Shown piece by piece: positions 13,626 through 24,509 of a DNA stretch of 64,000 nt. The notes beneath the pieces were generated by a model, which did no database searches, was not told the origin of the DNA, and saw nothing but the letters and a program-made list of their open reading frames with translations. The translations under genes and the position numbers were made by a program. How positions within the stretch are numbered: the first letter of the stretch is position 1; each line of letters opens with the position of its first letter. This DNA is from Limanda limanda. Taxonomy: Eukaryota; Chordata; Actinopteri; Pleuronectiformes; Pleuronectidae. The stretch is taken from the NCBI RefSeq assembly GCF_963576545.1, contig NC_083651.1:13623886-13687885 (forward strand), given 5' to 3'.

Positions 13626-14187
13626 TATACTTCTGGATTCTTTTCACTGTCTTTAACGTTGCAAGATTCAACATTTTCATCGATTTATCTGAATTGAAAA
13701 ATTTATAAATGAAAGCAATCTGGCATATTATATTTTGGTGCACACAGGATTTTTTTTAACCCTTTATTTGACTGTTTTTATGAATCATGATTTATTTACA
13801 AATAAATAATTGATCTCTATCAGAACACTTCAGTTTTTCATTTATATTTATTTCTACAAAAGGAACTAGACAGTCGTGTGGAGGCCTTGGCAGAACTTTG
13901 TTTTGTCGCAAACACAAGCGATTTCAGGAAAGTTAATAGATTCATTCCTGTCTCTCTCTCTCTTTCCGAGTGTGTCGCTCTGTCGCTCTCTCCTCTCCTG
14001 CCTCACGCCACTTCCTCTTTTCTTTGTCGTGGTCTTGATGTTGTAATCCACACCTGGACGGGCGCCAAGCGTGTCGACACCTGCTCCAGGCCGCCGGAGA
14101 AAAACAAGACTGAACAACAAAGAACAAATCCTTCTCCCCCTCTGACCTTTCACTCCGGCTCTCGGTGTCTCCCTCTCTGTTTTTCTG

Positions 14188-14191
<4 letters not shown>

Positions 14192-14270
<79 letters not shown>
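14192..14270 (+). repeat. (CT)n microsatellite
   Basis: About 39 pure CT units, followed 150 bases on by an (AC)n run at 14,424-14,474. Confidence 0.97.
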
Positions 14271-14274
<4 letters not shown>

Positions 14275-14450
14275 GTGGCTCTGAATGGCTCATGTGACTT
14301 CCTTCCTGTTGTTTTGACCCCGGGGTCGCGCTGCCTCGGGGGGTCAGTGTATCCTGCCATTTGCTTATTAAACACAATCTGAAAATCTAAGTCTCTATTA
14401 GCTCGCTCTCTCTCCCTCTAAACCACACACAGACACACAGACACACAGAG

Positions 14451-14481
<31 letters not shown>

Positions 14482-15761
14482 CGCCCCCCAGCTGAATCTA
14501 ATTGAACTTTAGAGGAACTCAATGACCAAGTTCTCCTCCTCTTTATGGTGCTCTCCTCCGGGTGACCTTTCAGGCGGTGGAGGACGACAGACAGTAGGGG
14601 GGGCCTCTTGTTATGGCTAACTCCAAAAAAAGCACAGAACTGTTTTAGGTCCAAACACTGGATGTTGTGTCAAGAGATGAATATTAACAGCAGACAGACA
14701 AACGCTAGCTGCACGCCCAGCTTCCCACTGCTCTTCAATCGCAGCATCGGTTGTCAGGGGCGACCGTGACTCGTCTTTGAAATGGGTGAAAGGTTACGAG
14801 GTGAAAGCAAACTTTACGATCCAGGTCACCTCTTGAAATATCCCTCGAGATTTTAACACGAGTTATCAGAGGTCCTGCTATCTCTCCCTTTCCCCCCCCC
14901 CCCCCCCACACACAGCAGCAGGCTTCTGTTCCTATCTCACAGCGTTCACACACTTTGCCAATTCAGAACAAGCGTCAGAGGGGCCACAGTGGATCCAGAG
15001 CGTTGCCACGGTTACGGATAAGGCTGTGCGTTATCACTCTCTTCAGCTATGGAAAGCACATGACCGTGAACCGCGGCACAATCGGTTCGTGTGTGTGTTT
15101 GCGCACGTGTGTTTCACCATGGACGCTTGTCCGTGTGCGTACGAGAGGACACACACGCAGACGTGGAAACATGGCGGCGTCTGCGTGATCAGAATTCTTG
15201 AGGAAAAATGAAAAGGCGGACATTCACTGAACGAGAATCACAAATCGCTGAACTTCATCCCTGAGCTCATGTTCTGTAAAGTAATCTTTAAGTGTATATG
15301 AAAAGCAGCTCTTCACTTATCAAAAATGTTCCCGTCGTGAATGGCCCGGTATTTGCTCTGAGGGTGGAACACTCTGTCTTGCTCTATGTTTAATCTTCCT
15401 GCGTGTGTGTGTGTGTGTGCGTCTGTTGTAAATGCTTCACTCCGTGTACCTCAGATGACTGAGAGAAAGAGCTGTTCTCCACGCTGCTCTGACAGCTCTG
15501 CAGAATGCCGGGTGCTAAGCAGTCTAAATTAGATCCACTTTGGCTGCATAACGTCCTGTTCCCGGCCCTGGGAACGACGAGCCCCCTGGCTCCGTGTCAA
15601 ACACACGCTGGAGAGCTGCTCAACACCTCATCCCAAGAGAGCAAGGTGACCTACTGGTGTCATGTCAGCCGTTTGGGCAGCGAGAGGAGTTGAGAGTAGT
15701 AGTACTTTCTCTGTGAGAAAGCAGAGGGTGTGTGTTACCACTGCTGATCAGGAAGCAGGCG

Positions 15762-16269
15762 TTAAAGGAGACATATGCCCATTTTACCACAGTTGATATG
15801 GTTCCTTGGGGTCTTAATGAAATGTCTGTAACATATTTTGGTCAAAATACCACAAGGATCATTTAAAACAGCAGCCTTTTGACCCTGTCTAAAACAGCCC
15901 TCCTCAGCCCTCCTCCCTCCTTCACGAGATACAAGCGCCCAGATTTTTAGCTATCCATTACCTCAGTAGAAATATGGCTACTGGAGACGAAGATACAATC
16001 TTGCAACCATATCGTTTTGAACCAGAGTCAGGTGGGCCGAAGCCTGGCTCCGAGCTAACCGGGCCAGTGGAGCCGGGCCGTGTAGCGAGCCTATGACGTC
16101 AATTCTGGTCGTAATCCCTTTCGACGCCATCTAGCGTATCGTTTCTGACACAACAACAAATCGCTGGAGTTGTTTTTTTTCCAGAGTTTTTGGGACGGTA
16201 CACATGCTACATACCCAAATGGTGTAGAAGCACTACAAAAGTGGAATTTTCATAATATATTCCCTTTAA
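15762..16269 (+). mobile_element. MITE-like element bounded by TTAA
   Basis: About 508 bp. The left edge reads TTAAAGGAGACATATG and the right edge read inward is TTAAAGGGAATATATTATG, so the ends form an imperfect inverted repeat and both start with TTAA. The superfamily is unresolved: TTAA flanks suggest piggyBac-like insertion, but the end bases do not prove it. The interior contains a short coding-like frame, listed separately. I recognise the right-hand sequence (agtggaattttcataat...ccctttaa) as typical of abundant teleost repeats. Confidence 0.65.
15974..16096 (+). pseudogene. 40-codon P2X7-domain-like fragment inside the MITE
   Basis: The ATG has A at -3 and G at +4. The frame reads MATGDEDTILQPYRFEPESG and 20 more residues before TGA. 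The QPYRFEPE core resembles the N-terminal 'PY.FEPE' signature of the many teleost proteins with a P2X7-type intracellular domain. After the stop I see no continuation in frame. It is probably a captured or decayed first exon carried by the repeat rather than a working gene. The family link is from memory. Confidence 0.4.
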
Positions 16270-16844
16270 AGACAAAATCGGACAAACGGTGGATTAGTTC
16301 CTTTCAGCGACGAGTAACTGCTGAGGTCACTGATCTGTAGAAGCTTCAGGCTTTCAAACACGTCTGTCTGTTATGTTAATGTTCTGCAACAGCTTTTTCG
16401 CAAACATCACAAGACCTTGATGACCAAGTAAAGAGAGCGTTAAGGATTTACAACAATGGTGTTATTGCCATTTCCTGGAAATTGAAGGATCATTCCTGTA
16501 ACCCCTTCATCATCACCTGCCTCCCCCACCCTGTTGCAGCGGCCCTGCCTCAATCCTCAACATGGACTTGTTGGGCATCTGTGTGAAAAACAGGAACAGA
16601 ATAGCTAATGTGACGTTAGCATTTGCACAGTTCAGCTTTTCTAACTGTCATGATCCCTTTACTTCTCTTTTGTGTTGTAAACATTAACCAATAACATGAT
16701 GGTGCCATCTTTACCACGAGACGCTCAGCGGCCACAAAACAAACGCACAACACCCAAACAGGTTTGTCACAAGGCCACGACTGAGCTTTTGAGCGCTTTA
16801 GTTTGGACATTTTTGATTTCCACTGTCAGCCGTCGGCACAGCGG

Positions 16845-17192
16845 AACAGCGGTTAGCACCTGGCTTTTTAAAAATGTTCAAAGCATCTGCTCCTCCCAAA
16901 ATCCAAAATTGAAGTCAAAGTATCCATCCTGTACATGTGGTGCCAGATTCTGCACAGTAGTGACCGTGGGATGGAGGTGAGTTTTTTCCCGGTTGCTCGA
17001 CTTTCTCCCACATTCCAGAGACAGGTAGCTCAGGTCAGCTGGTGCCTCGAGGTGCGAGCGTGAACGGTTGTTTGCTTGAGTCGCCTCCAGGTGATAGACT
17101 GGCTCCCACGCATTATCAGCCAGATTTGGCTCCAGCTCCCCCCCTCGCAAACCCTCAAAAGGATAAGCGGTGTAGATAATAGATGGATGAAT
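16845..17192 (+). mobile_element. Diverged SINE-like teleost repeat
   Basis: It has the ordered landmarks of a common fish repeat: agcggttagcacctg, a cttctcccaca-like block (actttctcccacattccaga), gtgaacggttgtttg, gatagactggctccc, tggctccagctcccccc, and the end ggataagcggtgtagataatagatggatga. It is old and indel-rich. Confidence 0.7.
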
Positions 17193-17394
17193 ATACAGTG
17201 TCTCCCCTTTTCACACGTAAACCACAACCATGCTGAGAGTGTGTGCACACACACACACACACACGTCTTTGTGTGCTTTTCAGGTGTCAACACTTAATTT
17301 TCATGACAGACAATAAATGCAGACGGGCTGTTGAAGACTCCGAAAAGGTAAATTAGAACGGAGCCAGCAGCTCACTGTGGTCCCATTCAAGTTC

Positions 17395-17560
17395 TCTTTC
17401 AGCCATGAAGAGGAGCCAGCCATGCTAATGAAATTACTTATAGCTCTTAAGCAGGGCAATTATGAGCTTTAATTAGCTCTTGAATGGCTGATTGGATAGT
17501 TAACTAATGCTTGATTAAAAATGCTACAGCGCTGACTGTCATTTACAGTCGGGGGAGGGG
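17395..17560. other. Candidate conserved non-coding element
   Basis: The sequence gctaatgaaattacttatag, then gagctttaattagctcttga, then atagttaactaatgcttgat packs ATTA/TAAT cores and a near-palindromic agctttaattagct into a repeat-free 165 bp, bounded by lower-complexity sequence on the right. Confidence 0.35.
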
Positions 17561-18359
17561 GAGGGGGAGAGGGGGGAGGTCTATAGGCACGATGGGAACT
17601 TGGATTATTTCATAGAAACACATTATGCGTTCATGTGGGATCAAACAAAAAAATGGTCCGGGCATCTTCCTCCCTACATTTCTCACTTTATCTTCACCAG
17701 ATGTTCGGGGTATAAATGGTCGGGGGGTTTTCTCTAATCTGTCATTTTACCGCTGTCAGCTGAGACAAATGAAGGAAGGGGGCTCGGCCACCGCACAGGG
17801 GGGAGGGGGGGGGGACGACAAAGCACAGAAACATCTGACATTTTCCCTCTTGACCGAGCTGCCGATGCGTTTTGCACACGCGTGGAATTTTGCACCGCAT
17901 TTAAACGTGTCTCTTTTCTGAATTTGCATACTGCTCAATTCATCACATGTCTAAACGTGTGGCGTGCGAGTGGCGGGTATGCAACCCCCCGCTGGGCGCA
18001 CTTTACAGGAATCCCCCCCCCCCCTGCTGCTTGTTGGAGGCGGCGTGGGTTGTTAATGTAAATATGACACACGGCAAAGACAGGCCCTAGGAGAGACGAC
18101 TCAGCGGAGAGAAACAGCATTGCAGCACAATGGTTACGCCACGCTGAAAGGGGCCTCCCGTTGCCATGGAAACCATAGAGGTTATCGACATAATTCCCTG
18201 GTTCCACGGGAATCCCTCCGTTGCAATGTTTCATGAATTTCCTCAACGCATCAGTGGTGGAGAAACGGACCCACAAAGCACGTTTTGTTACACAAACTGT
18301 TCTAATGTTAAACACATGACAGCAGGTGTTCAATTGGGCGCTGAGGTCAAATTTCTGTG

Positions 18360-18625
18360 GATTCCCTTTTCAATTTGTGAAATATGCACTAAATGAGTGT
18401 GTAGCCACATTAATTACAGCTAATTGTTCCCCTATGAGTCCTCCTGAGCACCGCGCCCGACACACAGCTATGTGTTAACGTGCGTGTCTGTGTCTATACG
18501 GACACAAAAGTGTGTCTGTGTCTGTGTGACTTCGTCAGCAGCACAGCGCTCTGCTAATTGCCGTGTTAATTAGTTTTATCATCAGAGACAGTTTGACAAT
18601 CTGCTGATTGCTGAGGAAAAAAAAA
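18360..18625. other. Candidate conserved non-coding element
   Basis: Contains acattaattacagctaattg (about 18,408) and ctgctaattgccgtgttaat then tagttttatcatcag (about 18,551). Two clusters of ATTA cores are separated by a GT-rich stretch. This is motif-based inference only. Confidence 0.3.
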
Positions 18626-19129
18626 GCAGAAGGGACGCCGGATGATTTCGGGGGTGGCTGCCTCTGTTCGGGGGGGGCAGACAGGATTCATCTTCTGTGA
18701 CTGATCTGCCGTCAGTGATTTATCACTTTGTTTTCCTTTCCTAAAGCGTCAGTGATTCTACATCAAGACGCAGATACCACGAGAGTTCGCTGGAGGCTGA
18801 TGGAGTTCAGATTTGGGAATTTGCACACACTGCTTACCTCACTATGAGGGTTAATGAGAACAGTATAATACTAACACTCACTTTCCTTTTAGCTCCGTTT
18901 TTGGTCTCCACCAACTCTTAACAGAAAAATTTGCAGCTGAAGCTAATTTACACACTGTTTTTTACTGGTTAGTTGCTAAACTTCAGAGATTTCGTAGAGC
19001 TGCTTTCAGAAATGCACCAAACTATAAACATTTTCCTGAAATTTAGCAGAGGGCCGGCATGTGAGAATGCAAATGTCAGTTGCTTTAGATAGAGTTTAAG
19101 GTTTATTTTCTGCCAGCCCTCTAATTAGA

Positions 19130-19440
19130 CATTAGGAAAATGTCAGAGTGTGCCCGAGTGAGAATAGAGCAGGAGAGTGTCAATGACATTTCAAACAAAT
19201 GCAAATCTGAAAAGAATACTACAAATATCTCAGGACAGAAAAGAGGAGTCCTACACAATGAAGACCCAGAGGAAGATGTCAACTTGGTAATGAGATAAGA
19301 ATCAACGCCGGTGTTGACATAATGTAAACAAAAACATGTGTACCGAGACAGAACCCTGATGCCCCCCCTTGCCTCCCTGCTTCCTTCTTCACAGGAGAAA
19401 GGAGATCTCCGGAAAATGTCCTGACCCAATTTAACCAACA
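19130..19440 (+). repeat. Diverged third copy of the 469-bp repeat family
   Basis: It shares in order agaatagagcaggag, aaaagaatactacaaatatc, gaagatgtcaacttgg, caacgccggtgttgac, gtaaacaaaaacatgtgtac and gatctccggaaaatg with the 3.6-4.5 kb pair. This shows that the pair is part of a dispersed family. Confidence 0.75.
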
Positions 19441-19584
19441 ACAGGCCACAAGATACTAAAATGCTCTTTACAGATGAGGAGCTGTTGTGTTGTATATCAT
19501 TCACTGAAGGTTTTCAACTACGAGTCGTGATCCATTGTTGATCTAAAACATTAATAAAGGCAGCGGTGTAGTTGTGCACATACC

Positions 19585-19612
<28 letters not shown>
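19585..19612 (+). repeat. (GT)n microsatellite
   Basis: Fourteen GT units. Confidence 0.95.
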
Positions 19613-19615
<3 letters not shown>

Positions 19616-22600
19616 TTGAGCGAGTGTCTCCTCCTGTGCGACTCGGTGTCTTATCTGATGTTTCTAGGGCTGATCTGATGCGACGGATGTGTCTGAGGAG
19701 ACAGAGCTCAGAGTCTTTAATTGAAATTTGAGACAGTGTTGAGATGATGTTATTGATTTTTCCCGCTGACAGCGAGCACGCTGTGTGGAAGTCTGCGCCG
19801 CTGTGAGAGACGAGTGAAGAGGAAACGACGGCCAGGGTCAGAGCAGGATAGAGAAAACCGGACGGAGGGAGGAGGGAGAGCAGAGAGCAGGAAGGGGAGA
19901 GGAGGGGATTACGAGGTTAGGGCGAGGAGTAAAGTGGGGGCTGAAACGTGGACATTATGGGGCCTTTAACGGCTTGAAGAAGAGCTGCCATCCTTCGTGT
20001 GTTACAAGTATAACCCTAAACCTTTGGCTATCATAAAGCTGGTGCAGGCCCAGAGCTGGAGGAGCAACCCTTCCAGCCTCGGCCTCTTCTTTACAGCATC
20101 GATCAGACGGGAGCATGTCAGTCCCCAGGCTGTTTATAAACAACATAAACCTACAAACCCTCCAACCACAGCCCAGGTAATCAATAGAGGTGGGAATTGT
20201 GTTTACTCCCGTGGTTCATGGCCTTTAAATGTCTCACATGGAGGGAAATCTTACAGCCTTTCATTTGCCTCCTCTCTCACAAACAAACACAAAGACAAAC
20301 AGTACAGTAAGTCAGTGTCTTTGTTGGATGTGTAGAGGGGGTTTGTCGACCAAAACAACGACTGGGGATCGATACCCGGCCTCCTGCCGCTCATCATCTG
20401 TAACACATGCAATGGTTTCCTCTCCCTCAACATCCCAGCAGCAAACATTCAGTGGTTTAGAGGAACAACAATCATCTGGTCAGCGCCATCATGAGGGGAT
20501 GCAAACATTTTGGAAACAGTATCTTTGTTTATCTGAACACTGTAAATGGGAGAACCATTACAAAAAAAAAACTAACCCTCATTGTTGTGTTTAATGAGCA
20601 TTACAGGAGAGGATTCACTGTACAGGCTGAAATTATGAAAAACAAATTCAATCAAAATCAAAGTAAAAGAGTGTTTGTGGGATAAAGAGTCCTTTTTGAT
20701 ACTTAGGGCCTAAACTACAAGGGTTCAAAATATATATTTTATATATATTAGATTAAGTATACAGATTAAAGATGAGGATTTTGTATGTGTATCTGTGCAG
20801 TTTGTGTAAAAGAGGATACACCATTAACAGTTTTTTCCCTAGTGCTGTAATGTTATTTTAATGTATAATATATATGTGTGATATAATAGTATAGGATCCT
20901 AATGAAAAAAATCTGTCATATTTAAAAGGACTGATGTGTGTGTGTGTGCAATTTGTTGCAGCTTGATAGAAGCTAATGAAGTGAGTAAACGTGAATGTTG
21001 TTCTACAAATTAGTTTACAATTAGGCTAAGTAGGAAGTTGGTCATTTATTCTCATCATTAGAAAACTATCATTATGGTTTTTATCTGAAATGATTATCAT
21101 GAGTGGGCGGCAGGGAGGGAGAGATCTGAAAAGTGTAACCAAACCCTTCTGGAAAAGAGATTAACATGTGAAAAAAAATAATAAGGGTGTATGTAATTTT
21201 TTTAATATGGATTTCCACCCCTTACAACGACTGCATTGCAAGATAAGCATTTCTTCAGCATGTATTTCATGGGTCGAATTTATTTTAACTAGTTAGCATT
21301 GATGGCGCCAAACCCCAAACAGTCTGTAGATGAAAATCTCTAAATCACCTCCATCATGGTGCAGTGGATTCTGCCCAGTGTACAGACATAATCAAAAACC
21401 ACCGAGATTTTTCTAGCGACGACATTGTCGTTTACTCAAAACACTCATACACAAGCAGTGATGCCGTAAAGTCACATGAGAAAGTTGATCTTGCGCCATA
21501 TCTCCGCAGCACTAAAAAGGTTAATGTGGTTATTTAATGACTTTCATAATAAAACCCACATCGCAGAAAAGAAATGAGCGAGGTCCAGACCTCAGCAACC
21601 TCATAAAAGACTACAGGGGCGATGCCGACTGAAGACAATCAGGGGAAACAGAAGATATACGGCCGAGGTGACCACATCCAGTGGCCCAGACGAGAGGCTG
21701 AGAGGAAGGGGCTGTGTGTTTGATTAAGGGCTTATTGGTTTAGCATCAGGGGCGGTTTGGTCCAAATTACCTCTTGGCCATTTACCCCCTCTGTGTAATG
21801 GTGGACCTTTTCAACCTGGAATAGATGACAACATGGCCCCGCTGCCACTTCCAGAGCGGCGGGGATAAATTAACAGTTGTTCGCGGTGACCTGAACAACA
21901 AACAACAGCCACATCTCTTCTGCCTCGTCATTATTTTCCATTAGGCAAACAACAAAACAGCTAATAATCAACACAGATTATCAGTTGTTGTTCCTACTTT
22001 TCTTGATATTCCAATCTATCATATTTATTACTCGCTGAACACCACAACTACCTCAGGCTGATGTTGCATCTAACCTTCCCAGATATCATTTATACATACA
22101 TTTCTTCCTTCCTTCAACTATGTGTCTCTGTATATAGTAAATTCATATTCTTTTTTATCTTATCTCAATGTCAAGAGTGTCGAGTCGTATAAAGCATTTA
22201 ACTTAAATACAAAATTAAATTAGAATTTCATTGACTCTATCCAGTTTTTTAAATTCAGAGAATATAGATCCCGGCTGTTTAACACAACACGTTGACCTCC
22301 ATTATTCCCAAGATTCTGAGGTGCAGAGATAAAAACATATCATTTATAACAAGCTGGTAAAATAAACATGTTTATTGACAACTAGTGGTGAAGTTGCATA
22401 TTGCAGCTGAATACCCCTGACCTCACCCTCCCCTTCCAAACATGACAGAGATGCTCAGACATCCTTCAGTTGTCATAGAAACGCAAAAGGTGCTTTAGCT
22501 TGTCTGTGTGATAACTGTAAAAAACATGGCGGCCTCCGCTCCCGATGTACATATGAAGTATTTACATATAAAGGGCCCATGTGAGAGTGAGTACATGACA

Positions 22601-24481
22601 TTACAATATTCGTTTAACACATGAACAAAACTAACACAATGGGTCCCTGGGTTCTAAAAGGTAATGTTGGGAATTAAGTTCCCAACCGTCACCCACTAAA
22701 TCTCTCAAACTGATAGAACAGAAGAATTGGACTTAATGCAAGGAAAGTGGGAGTCACAGAGAGGTGGCAGGTGTAAATAGAACTGGGGGAATGTCAAAGT
22801 CTAAGGATAATTAAAACCAACAACACAAACCCAGAGAGACAACTGGAGGTGTTGACCCTCTGACAGCAAACAACCAAATGAACAAGGAAGTCAAACCTCC
22901 TGATGTACCTCCGAGCCAGAGAGGTCCCAGGTGCATCCCATTGCTCCTGGTTAGCTGGGGAACCTGTGAGCTGGATTCTGATCTCCATGTGATCTCCATG
23001 TGATCTCCATGGCCATTACAGTGGCAGTTTTTGGAAAAGCTTCACTTTGGAGGGAGACAAACTCTGTTTCAGTTTGAGTAGAACGTGAAGGAGGCAGGAC
23101 ATGACGAATAAAGTCTGCTGCAGGAATCAAATGTGTTTGGTCACAGCACATCACTACCAGTATTTATCTTGAACACCTCTCGAGTCTTCTTGTTGACATC
23201 TTCGTCAGCTCCTTCTAGTCTTTTGTCTTTTGGAAATATACCTAAATCTCCACATACTAAGATAAATTATGGAAAATTTATTTCAAGTTTATTTAAGTTC
23301 AAGTTTTTTATAACTTAACTAAACTTACTAGGACTTGGTTGAGTCAAAATATATCAAACAGGTGCCTGCTGCAGTTTAACATAAACTTGAGCAACAGAGC
23401 AGATACAGATTCGAAGAGTTCATTTCCTGCTCCTCTGCTGCTCTGCTCCTGGGTTACTAAACACACCGGGTAGAGAATGAATCAGCACTCTCCCACACTC
23501 GAGGATTCCTTGGAATTACCACAGTGGATTATTCATGTGGGAAGATACAGTTGGGTTGTTGAGTTGGCGGAGCTGCTGCTTGTCTTGACCTGATTGTGAA
23601 CAGAAAACCACCGCAGGTTAAAATTCCTGGAAGTGCAGCCTGTCGCTCTGGGAAATGTCACCGCTCATCATTCATCGTTTTGTCACTGCAAACATGTTCA
23701 ACCTTTTTAAGGGGTTGGTTCACATGAAACATCTCCCACCTCGAGTGTTTAGAGTTTTCCTTTATCCTGAAAGTGATGCACACATTTAAAATTCAACAGC
23801 AGTATCTCTTTCAAACCAGGAGAAGAAGTGAACTAGTGAACTGAGGTTATCAGCCAAACTTTTAATCATATACTTGTTCAGCTCCACTGATCATGGAACA
23901 GTCAGAATCTTGTTTGCAGCAGAAACTTGCACAGAGATACAATCTTTGTTAGTCAATATGTTTTCCTTTCTTTTCTCCCTGGTGCCTGCATTACCCACAA
24001 TGCAACTTGGACCACCAACTAGAGCAGTTAAGTTGTTGATTTGGGTGAAAACCTATATACAGTCTATGGTAAAAATTAGCAGCAGGTAGCCAAAGCACCT
24101 AGATCACCACCTGGTGATGGAATACGAGATTGGTTATAAATCCTGCCTCCTCCATGTTAACAGCTAGTTCTCATCACATTGCTGTTGTCACATTTTGTTA
24201 TTTTTGATGAGGTAAAAATTTGTGTGAAGCATCATGAGTGACAGCTGAGACTCACTTGTGATTGGTCAAGTGTGTGTATTGGACCACCCCCTCATCGCCA
24301 CTTTGCAGACACATTTTTGGATACTGGGATAAAATATGAGGCCTTATGGTCTGTTACCTTGACCAGTTAGGTTGTTACCGTGCTGTGTCGATCTGATATG
24401 TAATAAAATAAAACTGATAAGGTCCATTTTGCATATGAAAGGATAAGAAAATATATTTTAAAAGCTGCTCCAAGCGTGTAG
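19613..24481. other. Intergenic, no gene recognised
   Basis: Unique, partly AT-rich (20,690-20,900) sequence. An 11-base motif tgatctccatg is repeated in tandem about three times at 22,979-23,011. No exon, RNA gene or element was recognised before the inferred end of myo16. Confidence 0.5.
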
Positions 24482-24507
24482 ACACACACACACACACACA
24501 CACACAC
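24482..24507 (+). repeat. (AC)n microsatellite next to the myo16 poly(A) signal
   Basis: Thirteen AC units; read as (GT)n on the gene strand just past the AATAAA. Confidence 0.95.
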
Positions 24508-24509
24508 TG

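Larger units (their letters stand above)
12653..15761. other. Intergenic, microsatellites and one repeat fragment
   Basis: It holds a repeat fragment at 13,505, (CT)n and (AC)n arrays at 14.2-14.5 kb, and a C run at 14,891-14,907. Nothing gene-like was recognised. Confidence 0.55.

Noticed and set aside
13866..14375. 169-codon frame with Arg-Glu repeats
   Set aside because: The repeat is the CT microsatellite read on the other strand; the flanks show no family resemblance.
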